A stretch of DNA of 52,423 nt from contig JAAYLH010000054.1 of NCBI GenBank assembly GCA_012521995.1, positions 1 through 52,423 on the forward strand. Direction: 5' to 3'. This document shows, one piece after another, positions 45,290 to 52,366 of the stretch. A program made the translations under genes and the position numbers. This DNA is from Bacteroidales bacterium. Lineage in GTDB: Bacteria; Bacteroidota; Bacteroidia; Bacteroidales; UBA7960. The first letter of the stretch is position 1. Every line of letters starts with the position of its first letter. The notes beneath the pieces were generated by a model that saw only the letters and a list, made by a program, of their open reading frames with translations, was not told where the DNA came from and made no database searches.

Positions 45290-46181
45290 TCGTTTCCTGA
45301 ACAACATACTGAGCATTCCCCTTGCGCTGCTGGTGCTGCTGCTTGCCCTGCTGCCATTCAGGTTGCTATATCTGTTCTCTCATTTGCTTTATTTCCTCCT
45401 GTGGCATGTTACGGGCTACCGAAAAAAGGTGGTGCTGGACAATTTAAAAAAGGCCTTTCCTGATAAGGAGGAAGAAGAAAGGCTTCAGATAGCACGTGGC
45501 TTTTACCGTCATCTTTCAGAACTGATCATGGAGTCGGTAGGACTGATGACGGCCCCGGCCTCAAGTATGCGCCGGCGTATCAAGCTGGATGAAGAGAGCA
45601 GCGAGCTTATGCGCCGCTATTATAAGGAAGGGCGCAGCGCCATACTGACCCTGGGGCATTACGGCAATTGGGAATGGATGGGAGCCGGCATAAACCTGGA
45701 AAACCCCGGGCAGTTGATTGCAGGCTACCGTCATTTACGTAACAAGGTATTCGACCAGATCATATACAGGACCCGCATGCGGTTTTACAGGCAACTGATT
45801 GGCTCAAAACAACTGGCGCGCAAAATGGTGGGCATGGCTGCTGCAAAAGAACCTGCTGTCTTCGCCCTGCTTGCCGACCAGTGGCCCCGTCCTGACACCG
45901 CTTTTTGGGTAAACTTCCTGGACAGGGAAACCCCGTTTTTCACGGGCCCCGAAAAACTGGCCCGCAAGCTGGGGCATGCCGTGCTGTTTTGTTCGATCCG
46001 CAAACAAAAGCGGGGCAGTTACCGGATCAACATCCAGGTCCTCACTGAAGACCCCAAGTCGCTGCCTCAGCAGGAGATTACCCAAGGCTATGCCACCCTG
46101 CTTGAGCAGGAGATCCGGCGCGCACCGCAGTACTGGCTATGGTCACACAGAAGGTGGAAGAAAGAAAAACAAGAGGTTTGA
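45276..46181 (+). CDS. LpxL/HtrB-like lipid A biosynthesis acyltransferase
   Basis: A 301-residue LPLAT-family enzyme with an N-terminal membrane helix (about 11-40). The acyltransferase motif H-x4-E is HYGNWE (near 128-133), followed by FDQIIYRTR, VFALLADQWPR and FFTGPEKLARKLG. Such enzymes add secondary acyl chains to lipid A or related lipids. It overlaps the GT4 gene start-to-stop. The stop codon lies in the first unit of a heptamer tract (46174-46201). Confidence 0.88.
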   Translation: MKRFNRFLNNILSIPLALLVLLLALLPFRLLYLFSHLLYFLLWHVTGYRKKVVLDNLKKAFPDKEEEERLQIARGFYRHLSELIMESVGLMTAPASSMRRRIKLDEESSELMRRYYKEGRSAILTLGHYGNWEWMGAGINLENPGQLIAGYRHLRNKVFDQIIYRTRMRFYRQLIGSKQLARKMVGMAAAKEPAVFALLADQWPRPDTAFWVNFLDRETPFFTGPEKLARKLGHAVLFCSIRKQKRGSYRINIQVLTEDPKSLPQQEITQGYATLLEQEIRRAPQYWLWSHRRWKKEKQEV

Positions 46182-46201
46182 GGTTGGGGGTTTGGGGTTT
46201 G
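46174..46201 (+). repeat. Heptamer tract (four units) at the acyltransferase stop codon
   Basis: Units AGGTTTG, AGGTTGG, GGGTTTG, GGGTTTG run in series from 46174. The TGA stop of the acyltransferase gene (46179-46181) is formed at the boundary of the first two units. No S23-type gene accompanies this tract. Confidence 0.85.
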
Positions 46202-46227
46202 TCCATGCTTCATGCAACATTCAGATT

Positions 46228-47337
46228 TTATTCCCGTGTAACTTCAAAGCCGTCCCCAATGGCAATCTGACGGGTTCTGCCATTTTCATCCTTTTTGCTT
46301 TCGATGCTGAGGGGATTACCCAAGAGGTTGTTGATACCCGAAAGGGATACGGAGGCGAGTTCACGCAGGACGCCCCGGCGTTCGGTGCTCAGGAGTTCTT
46401 CCATCTGCCTGACATTTTCAGGCATATTACGCTGCAGGCCATTGTAGGCCAGTTGAACGATTTCACCGGCCGATCCAGGCCTGGGCGGGAGCGTGGGGTT
46501 TTCTTTTTCGCGCAGGTGCCAGTAGGCAAACTCTGAGCGTTGCTCCATGCTGTGTCCTTCGGCCAGGGAGGCTTCCACAGGGGTAGCGCCGCGGGCCATC
46601 AGGCGATTGGTCTCAATGGGTGGGGGGACGTCAGCAATACCACCCTGGGCGAGGCTGATGTTGGCCGAACTTAAGAATTCACGGCGTCTGGTGGTCGGCC
46701 GTACGACTTCCGCCTCTTCAGCAGGAGCCGGAGTCACTTCCGGGGCATCTGCAATCACAGGCTCGGGATGATCTTCAGGCACAGGGGTCAGGGGTGTTTC
46801 TCTGGGGGTGGGAGGCAGGTCAACCAATTGGGGTTCATTAAACCGTGGCACCTGTACAAAGAAGAGGGTGGCAAAAAACAGCACTACGGCAGCCACTGCC
46901 CCATAGCGCATCAGCTGGGTGTATAGGGGAATGATGCGCCCGCGTTTCAGCTCCTGCTTTTGTGAATATACAACAGAATAATCCGCATGCAGGCGGGTCT
47001 TGCGCATCAGCTCCAGTTCCCGTTGACGGGCAGGGGTGCTATAGGCAAAGTCTTCCACGGCAAGCCGTTCTTCCTGACTTAAATCATCTTCCACATAGGC
47101 TGCATAGTAACGCTCGTAATTGGCAGGGGTCACCTCTCCCCTTTTCAGGGAGGCCTTGTCTTCGAAAAGCGCGTCTTCTATATCCTGCAGACGCAGCAGT
47201 TCAAAGTCATGGAGCTCGGCTTTCAGGTCAGGTTCCTGGTCAAGAAAAGCCATAAGTTCCTCTACCTGTGCCGTTGACAGGTTTCCCTCGTGGTAGTCGA
47301 GGAAGAAGATCTCGTAATTGGTTCTGTTGATACGCAT
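46228..47337 (-). CDS. Probable anti-sigma factor, single-pass membrane protein
   Basis: I predict 369 residues from the ATG at 47337 (MRINRTNYE); the open frame begins seven codons earlier at 47358, overlapping the sigma factor stop. The N-terminal 110 residues are helical and acidic (YEIFFLDYHEGNLSTAQVEELMAFL), resembling anti-sigma domains of Bacteroidota that read DYLDGNLS-like. A single membrane helix is near residues 150-172 (YGAVAAVVLFFATLFFV), followed by a Pro/Glu-rich linker and a C-terminal extracytoplasmic part. The adjacent upstream ECF sigma gene supports the role. No zinc motif was seen, so the family is inferred. Confidence 0.6.
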   Translation of the reverse strand: MRINRTNYEIFFLDYHEGNLSTAQVEELMAFLDQEPDLKAELHDFELLRLQDIEDALFEDKASLKRGEVTPANYERYYAAYVEDDLSQEERLAVEDFAYSTPARQRELELMRKTRLHADYSVVYSQKQELKRGRIIPLYTQLMRYGAVAAVVLFFATLFFVQVPRFNEPQLVDLPPTPRETPLTPVPEDHPEPVIADAPEVTPAPAEEAEVVRPTTRRREFLSSANISLAQGGIADVPPPIETNRLMARGATPVEASLAEGHSMEQRSEFAYWHLREKENPTLPPRPGSAGEIVQLAYNGLQRNMPENVRQMEELLSTERRGVLRELASVSLSGINNLLGNPLSIESKKDENGRTRQIAIGDGFEVTRE

Positions 47338-47344
47338 GGCTTTA

Positions 47345-47830
47345 TTAAATGACGGCATCCAAACTCCCTATATAGTTCTTCAGGGCGGTACGCGCCCGGT
47401 AGATATACACTTTCACCTGAGACTCGTTCAGGCCAGTGATCTCACCTATCTCCTGGTAGGAGTACCCTTCATAATCGCGCAGCAGCACCACTGAACGTTG
47501 AATGTCGGGCAGGCGGGCCACCGCTTCATCCAGAATCTCCTTGAGGCCCGAATAGTCGTCGCGGTAGGCGTGTTCCCGGTGCACCCGTTCATCCATTTCC
47601 ACGCTGAAACGCGCGCGGCGGATGGCATCGATCATGGTGTGGTATGCAGTGGTGAAGAGGTAGGAACGGGCTTTATTCCCGTCGATTTCATCCACCTTCA
47701 GCCACATCTTCTCAAAGCTGTCCTGCACAATATCGCGGGCCTTGTCTTCATCGCGCATATTCTTCAGAACAAAGCGGTACACACCATCCGCATGCCTGTC
47801 AACACATTCATTATACTCGGCCGTAGTCAT
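47345..47830 (-). CDS. ECF-type RNA polymerase sigma factor
   Basis: A 161-residue sigma-70 family protein with region 2 (about 10-75: YRFVLKNMRDEDKARDIVQDSFEKMWLK, ARSYLFTTAYHTMID) and region 4 (about 105-155: LPDIQRSVVLLRDYEGYSYQEIGEITGLNESQVKVYIYRARTALKNYI) with its helix-turn-helix. There are no regions 1 or 3. It precedes the putative anti-sigma gene and shares the divergent region with the polysaccharide operon. Its own promoter has a palindrome over the -7, so feedback control is possible. Confidence 0.93.
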   Translation of the reverse strand: MTTAEYNECVDRHADGVYRFVLKNMRDEDKARDIVQDSFEKMWLKVDEIDGNKARSYLFTTAYHTMIDAIRRARFSVEMDERVHREHAYRDDYSGLKEILDEAVARLPDIQRSVVLLRDYEGYSYQEIGEITGLNESQVKVYIYRARTALKNYIGSLDAVI

Positions 47831-47920
47831 ACGATCATTCCCGGGGTTTATTGCCTTTTGAAGCTATGACGATGGCCCACACCAAAAAGTTACAGCCACC
47901 TGCTTCTTTTTTCTTTATTT

Positions 47921-47950
47921 CAAATTTACGGAATACCGTATCATTTTCAA
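47921..47950 (-). promoter_or_regulatory. Sigma gene promoter with overlapping palindrome
   Basis: On the minus strand, TTG (47950-47948), 19 nt, then TAAATTTG (47928-47921). The palindrome TACGGAATACCGTA (47927-47940; arms of 5 bp, 4-nt centre) covers the upstream edge of the -7 and the spacer, a good place for a repressor. Confidence 0.55.
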
Positions 47951-48026
47951 GGGATTACTCAAAAAAAACCCTTGGTTAAATCCCTGATATTAATAGTTTT
48001 TTTAAACATTCCTGAATCAAATAATT

Positions 48027-48034
48027 TATCTTTG
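48027..48034 (+). promoter_or_regulatory. -7 element of the exopolysaccharide operon
   Basis: TATCTTTG matches TAnnTTTG; the -33 position is T-rich with no TTTG. Transcription would begin near 48041, giving a structured leader of about 70 nt before the wza-like ATG. Confidence 0.55.
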
Positions 48035-48049
48035 CAGCCTGAATCTATA

Positions 48050-48082
48050 TTAGCCTGAGGTTCCGTAAGGGCAAAAGGCTAA
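48050..48082 (+). other. Leader hairpin before the polysaccharide operon
   Basis: TTAGCCT (48050-48056) pairs with AGGCTAA (48076-48082) around a 19-nt loop in the predicted leader. UpxY/RfaH-type antiterminators act on leader elements, and such a gene lies in this operon, so a regulatory role is plausible but untested. Confidence 0.5.
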
Positions 48083-48111
48083 GGACCTATCGAAATAACC
48101 AAACATACAGG

Positions 48112-48867
48112 ATGAAAAACCGAATATACTTATTGTTTTTTCTGTTTCTGGCGGCCTGTGCCCCGCACCGCGAGATGGTGTACCTGCAGGACAAGACCAA
48201 TGCCGGCGATCAAATGGAAGTAAACCCCGTGGATTACCGCATCAAGCCGGGCGACATTTTACATATTCGGGTGATGACCCTCGACAAGGAGTCGCGTGAG
48301 ATGTACAATGCCGATGACGCCCGCCTCACCACAGGGGGAACAGGCTCAAATGCCAACTTCTATATTTATGGATACAGTGTTGACTCCCAGGGTTTTGTCC
48401 ACTTACCTGTAGTTGGCGCTGTTCCCGTTTCCGAGAAATCACTTGAAGAGGCCCAGCTAGCCATACAGGAAAAAGTGGACCTTGACCTTGTTGGTGCCAC
48501 CGTGAACGTGAAAATGGTCAACTTCTCGGTAACGGTATTGGGTGAGGTTAAAAGCCCCGGCACCTATTACGTATACGACAATAAATTCACCATTCTCGAT
48601 GCACTGGGGGTGGCCGGTGACCTCACTGAATACGGCAACCGCAATGTGAACCTGGTCAGGAAAACAGAAAATGGGCTGGACTTCCATACCGTTGACATCA
48701 CCTCGCGGGCAATGGTAAGCTCTGAGTTTTATTACCTGCAGCCTGGCGACCTGGTGTATGTTGAACCACAGAAAGTGAAGAGACTGGGTTTTTCACAGTT
48801 CCCCTTTGCCCTGATATTTTCGACAATCTCTACCACCCTGCTGTTAATCAACTTCTTTAATAATTAA
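48112..48867 (+). CDS. Wza-like polysaccharide export lipoprotein
   Basis: A 251-residue lipoprotein (lipobox FLAAC, Cys at 16) with a polysaccharide export domain (about 40-130: YRIKPGDILHIRVMTLDKES, GFVHLPVVGAVPVSEKSLEEAQ) and an SLBB domain (about 140-215: TVLGEVKSPGTYYVYDNKFTILDAL). It should form the outer-membrane export channel for capsule or exopolysaccharide. A final hydrophobic stretch (FALIFSTISTTLLLINFF) resembles the C-terminal membrane helix of Wza. Shorter than E. coli Wza (about 380) but normal for Bacteroidota. The tyrosine kinase gene follows 19 bp later. Confidence 0.9.
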   Translation: MKNRIYLLFFLFLAACAPHREMVYLQDKTNAGDQMEVNPVDYRIKPGDILHIRVMTLDKESREMYNADDARLTTGGTGSNANFYIYGYSVDSQGFVHLPVVGAVPVSEKSLEEAQLAIQEKVDLDLVGATVNVKMVNFSVTVLGEVKSPGTYYVYDNKFTILDALGVAGDLTEYGNRNVNLVRKTENGLDFHTVDITSRAMVSSEFYYLQPGDLVYVEPQKVKRLGFSQFPFALIFSTISTTLLLINFFNN

Positions 48868-48886
48868 TTAAAGCGCTCCCACCGCA

Positions 48887-51322
48887 ATGAATCAAGACCC
48901 CTATCAGGAGGAAAACCTAGACCTTAAGAACATCATTTTCAGATACCTGCCCTACTGGTACTTCTTTGCCCTCAGCCTTATCCTGGCCCTGGGGCTGGCT
49001 TTTTTTTACAACCGCCTGGCAGAGCCTGTGTACCGGGTCAACTCCACTGTGCTCATCAGCGACCGCAGCAAAGGCCTGGGACAGGGCGCCCTGCTGAGCG
49101 AGATGGACATCTTCGCCACCCGCACAGGTTTCCACGACCAGATCATCATTCTTCAATCCAACAAATTGATTGATAGCGTACTGAAAAGGATGGACATCGG
49201 GGTGTATTACTTTTCAACACACAGCATCCTGGGGACATACCGGAAAAATGAGTTGTACCAGGATACACCTTTCCGGGTCATTACCGACAAGGAAACAAGT
49301 CAGCCTTACGAAAAACAGTTTATCGTTAAGATCATTGATAACACAAGCTTTGAGATCGAAGCGGGCGATGATGACATTGCCCTTCCAAAAACCGTTTACC
49401 AGTTTGGGGAAATCGTCTCTGGCCGGCAGACCGTTGAAAACGCCCCTGCAAAGGATTTCCGGTTTCTTGTTGAGCTGACTGAAAAATTCAGCACAGAAAA
49501 CCACCAGGGTTCCACTTTTCTTTTTGTGATCCGCAACCCCCAGGCTCTGGTGGGCGAATATACCGGCCGTCTCAACGTAGAGCCTTACAACAAGGATGCC
49601 TGGATCCTGAATGTCTCCTTCCAGGCTACCCATCTGCAGCGTGCCATCGATTTCATCAATACCCTGACCAACTACTTTGTAGAGCTGGGCCTCACCGAGA
49701 AAAACCAGATCGCCCAAAACACCATTGAGTTCATCGATGAGCAGATCGCTATCACCACCGACTCGCTCTACCTTGCCGAGAGCAGCCTGCAGCGTTTCCG
49801 CCAGGAGAGCCAGCTGATGGATGCAAGCTATATGGCCAACCAATTGATGGGTGAACTCCAGGCCCTCGACGGCCAGAAGGCCATAGAGCAGGTAAAGCGG
49901 CAATATTACGACTACCTACAGGAATACCTTTCCAACGATAAGGACTTTTCCCAAGTGTTCGGCCCTTCTGCCCTGGGCATTGAAGACCGCCTGCTTAATG
50001 AGCTCATCACTGAGCTCAGCAAGCTCTATTCTGAGCGGGCCACCCTGATGCTCAGCACCACCGAGCGCAGCCCAATGATTCAGGCCCTCGACTTGAAGAT
50101 AGAACAGGCCCGCCGCACCCTTGAAGAAAACATCCGGAGTATCAAAAGCGCTTCCGACATCCTGCTTGCCGACCTCAACCGCCGCATAGGGCAGACGGAG
50201 CGCAGGGTCAGCCAACTGCCCAAAACAGAACGGGAGCTCATCGGCATCCAGCGCCGCTTCAACCTGAACGACGCCACCTACAACTACCTCCTTGAGAAAC
50301 GTGCCGAGGCAGGCATCGCCATGGCCTCAAACATCGCCGACAATCAGGTGGTGGACCCTGCCCGTTTTACAGGAAGGGTTGCCCCAAAAACCAGCAGAAA
50401 CTATGCCATTGCCCTAATGCTGGGTTTTGTGCTTCCATTGGGCTTCCTCATCCTGCGCGACTTCTTCAACACCAAGATCCAGGACAAGAAGGAAATCACC
50501 GATGCCCTGCCCTTCCCCGTGCTGGGCATCGTGCCCCACGATGAGAGCGCCTCCAAGTCGGAGGAGATCGACCTGGTGGTATACGACAACCCGCGCTCGC
50601 ACCTGGTGGAAGCTTTCCGTACCATGCGCGCCAACCTGCAGTTCATCATCCCCGGCGACCACAGCAAGGTGATCGTGGTCACCTCCACCCGCTCGGTGGA
50701 AGGCAAGAGCTTCACCGCCCTCAACTTGGCTTCGGTATTTGCCCTTTCGGGGAAAAAGACTGTGCTGGTGGGCGCCGATATGCGTAAGCCCAAGCTCTTC
50801 CGCGAGTTTGAGCTCAAACGCGAACCCGGCCTCTCCAACTACCTCATCGGACGCGAGCCCCTCGACAAGATACTGCAGCCCACCACCCAGGACGAGAACC
50901 TCTTTGTGGTCACAGCGGGGCCCGTTCCTCCTAACCCCACTGAGCTGCTCGAAACCAAAGCCATGGAGACCCTGCTGGCAGAGCTGAAAACACGCTTCGA
51001 CTACATCATCATCGACACCCCGCCCGTTGGACTGGTCCCCGATGCCATGGCCCTGATGAAACAGGCCGACACCACCCTCTATGTTATCCGACAGCACTTT
51101 ACCGACCGCTCCGCCCTCGACTTCATCCGCGAATTCTCTGAAAAGACCGGCATCAAAAACATCTGCATCGAAATCAACGACATGGAAGCCACCAAACTCG
51201 GCGCCCGCTACGGCTATGGCTACGGCTACGGCTATGGCTACGGCTATGCCGAAGAAGAAGCCCAGGTCGACCAGGGCCTGCTGGGAAGATGGAAGGACAG
51301 GATGAAGAACGGGAAGGGTTAA
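48887..51322 (+). CDS. Wzc-like chain-length regulator and tyrosine autokinase
   Basis: This 811-residue inner-membrane protein has helix 1 (about 18-40), a periplasmic Wzz domain with coiled-coil region (about 240-480), helix 2 (about 505-527, NYAIALMLGFVLPLGFLILRDFF) and a cytoplasmic BY-kinase domain. The kinase has Walker A TSTRSVEGKSF (about 602-612), Walker A' VLVGADMRKPK (about 627-637) and Walker B IIIDTPPVG (about 707-715). The C-terminal tail (about 775-787) is a tyrosine cluster of seven Tyr alternating with Gly. It sets polysaccharide chain length and assembly with the Wza-like protein. The stop lies at the edge of the S23 inverted-repeat unit. Confidence 0.93.
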   Translation: MNQDPYQEENLDLKNIIFRYLPYWYFFALSLILALGLAFFYNRLAEPVYRVNSTVLISDRSKGLGQGALLSEMDIFATRTGFHDQIIILQSNKLIDSVLKRMDIGVYYFSTHSILGTYRKNELYQDTPFRVITDKETSQPYEKQFIVKIIDNTSFEIEAGDDDIALPKTVYQFGEIVSGRQTVENAPAKDFRFLVELTEKFSTENHQGSTFLFVIRNPQALVGEYTGRLNVEPYNKDAWILNVSFQATHLQRAIDFINTLTNYFVELGLTEKNQIAQNTIEFIDEQIAITTDSLYLAESSLQRFRQESQLMDASYMANQLMGELQALDGQKAIEQVKRQYYDYLQEYLSNDKDFSQVFGPSALGIEDRLLNELITELSKLYSERATLMLSTTERSPMIQALDLKIEQARRTLEENIRSIKSASDILLADLNRRIGQTERRVSQLPKTERELIGIQRRFNLNDATYNYLLEKRAEAGIAMASNIADNQVVDPARFTGRVAPKTSRNYAIALMLGFVLPLGFLILRDFFNTKIQDKKEITDALPFPVLGIVPHDESASKSEEIDLVVYDNPRSHLVEAFRTMRANLQFIIPGDHSKVIVVTSTRSVEGKSFTALNLASVFALSGKKTVLVGADMRKPKLFREFELKREPGLSNYLIGREPLDKILQPTTQDENLFVVTAGPVPPNPTELLETKAMETLLAELKTRFDYIIIDTPPVGLVPDAMALMKQADTTLYVIRQHFTDRSALDFIREFSEKTGIKNICIEINDMEATKLGARYGYGYGYGYGYGYAEEEAQVDQGLLGRWKDRMKNGKG
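51209..51247 (+). repeat. Hexanucleotide repeat coding the Wzc tyrosine tail
   Basis: TAY-GGC codons alternate seven times (TAC, TAT, TAC, TAC, TAT, TAC, TAT with GGC between). The 6-bp unit keeps the frame if its copy number changes, so tail length can vary without loss of function. The mixture of TAT and TAC shows it is not freshly expanded. Confidence 0.9.
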
Positions 51323-51323
51323 T

Positions 51324-51372
51324 GGTTTGGGGTTTGGAGTTTGGAGTTTGGGGTTCGGAGTTAAGGGCTTGG
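51324..51372 (+). repeat. Heptamer tract (seven units) left of the S23 gene
   Basis: Units GGTTTGG, GGTTTGG, AGTTTGG, AGTTTGG, GGTTCGG, AGTTAAG, GGCTTGG fill 51324-51372. The right end of the unit has three such units in the opposite orientation (51833-51853), so the inverted repeats are built from the heptamers. Confidence 0.9.
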
Positions 51373-51436
51373 AATTTGCATTGGTTGAGAAAATATCGTA
51401 AATTTCTGTCCCGTTGAAAAAACCGAAATTGCTCCA

Positions 51437-51829
51437 ATGAAAATCGAACGGTTTGAGGATCTGGAGATTTGGCAGCAGGCGAGGGTTATTGCAAGGCAGG
51501 TTTTTGAAATAAGCCAGAACTTGCCATTTTCTAAAGATAATAAGTTCAAAGATCAGATCAGGGATTCTTCTGGTTCAATTATGGACAATATTGCAGAAGG
51601 TTTTGGCAGAGGTGGCAACAAAGAATTCGTTCAATTTCTATCCATTGCCAAGGGATCGAACGATGAAACACGATCCCAGGTTTACCGAGCATTTGATTAC
51701 CAATACATTGACGAGGCGACAAAAAACGAGCTTGTGGAAAAATCCGTTCAGCTTTCAAAAAAAATCAGCAGTTTCATCCAATACCTTAAAAAATCAACCT
51801 ACCGGGGCCCTAAATTCCCAATTCAATAA
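51437..51829 (+). CDS. Four-helix-bundle protein of the S23/IVS family
   Basis: The 130 residues match S23-type proteins: FEDLEIWQQARVIARQVFEIS near the start, DQIRDSSGSIMDNIAEGFGRGGNKEFVQFLSIAKGSNDETRSQVYRAFDYQYI in the middle, and a helical end (about KISSFIQYLKKS). The family forms pentameric four-helix bundles and includes the Avd accessory protein of diversity-generating retroelements and proteins encoded in rRNA intervening sequences. The biochemical role is unknown. No reverse transcriptase or rRNA is nearby. Base use is more AT-rich than wzc, which is consistent with a separate origin. Confidence 0.88.
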   Translation: MKIERFEDLEIWQQARVIARQVFEISQNLPFSKDNKFKDQIRDSSGSIMDNIAEGFGRGGNKEFVQFLSIAKGSNDETRSQVYRAFDYQYIDEATKNELVEKSVQLSKKISSFIQYLKKSTYRGPKFPIQ

Positions 51830-51853
51830 ACACTTAACTCCTAACCCCAAACC

Positions 51854-52366
51854 ATGCCCCACAAATGGTATGCCATCTACACGCGTTCCCGTTATGAAAA
51901 ACGGGTGGAAAAATTCCTCAGGGAGAAGGAGGTGGAAGTGTACCTGCCGTTGATGCGGGTATTCCGGCGATGGAGCGACAGGATGAAACGTGTGGAGGTG
52001 CCCCTGTTCAACTCCTACCTTTTTGTCAGGACACACCCCTCCGACCAGCGACATTATTACAATATCTTGCAGACCCCCGGCGTTGTGCGTTTCATCACCT
52101 TCGAGGGGCAGCCCGTGCCCGTGCCCGACCACCAGATAGACGCCCTTCAGCGCCTCTCGGCCGAAGGCTACGACCTAGAGCCCGCTGATAAACCCCTCAC
52201 CCCCGGCACACCCGTAGAGATCAAACAAGGCCCGCTGAAAGGCATCCGCGGAGAAGTCCTTTCCGCAGGTACCAATAAATTTCTTATCATCCAGATCGAC
52301 TCACTGGACAAATCCATCCAGGTGAAGATCCCTCCAGCCTTAGTAGAGCCCACAAAAGAGGTTTAA
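51854..52366 (+). CDS. UpxY/RfaH-like NusG-family transcription antiterminator
   Basis: This 170-residue protein has an NGN domain (about 4-105: WYAIYTRSRYEKRVEKFLREKEVEVYLPLMRVFRRWSDRMKRVEVPLFNSYLFVR) and a C-terminal KOW domain (about 118-165: GTPVEIKQGPLKGIRGEVLSA). NGN proteins of this type bind RNA polymerase at the leader of capsule loci and allow passage through terminators, as UpxY proteins do in Bacteroides. It is the fourth gene of the polysaccharide operon rather than the first, as is usual in Bacteroides, and further polysaccharide genes probably follow past the window. Its start overlaps the inverted repeat and its stop lies in a heptamer tract. Confidence 0.9.
   Translation: MPHKWYAIYTRSRYEKRVEKFLREKEVEVYLPLMRVFRRWSDRMKRVEVPLFNSYLFVRTHPSDQRHYYNILQTPGVVRFITFEGQPVPVPDHQIDALQRLSAEGYDLEPADKPLTPGTPVEIKQGPLKGIRGEVLSAGTNKFLIIQIDSLDKSIQVKIPPALVEPTKEV

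Larger units (their letters stand above)
51322..51855. mobile_element. Inverted-repeat-bounded unit carrying an S23 (IVS-type) gene
   Basis: ATGGTTTGGGGTTTGGAGTT (51322-51341) and the reverse complement of 51836-51855 agree at 19 of 20 bases. A second alignment, 51347-51365 with 51833-51851, agrees at 18 of 19. The 534-bp unit therefore could fold into a long stem with the S23-type ORF in the loop. It fills the whole gap between the wzc stop (51320-51322) and the upxY start (ATG at 51854-51856, whose A and T are part of the right repeat). S23 genes are best known from intervening sequences in 23S rRNA genes, which also have such flanking repeats. No transposase or target duplication was seen, so mobility is inferred. 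Confidence 0.6.

Noticed and set aside
51322-51855. Diversity-generating retroelement around the S23/Avd-like gene
   Set aside because: No reverse transcriptase, template repeat or variable-region target gene is present in the window.
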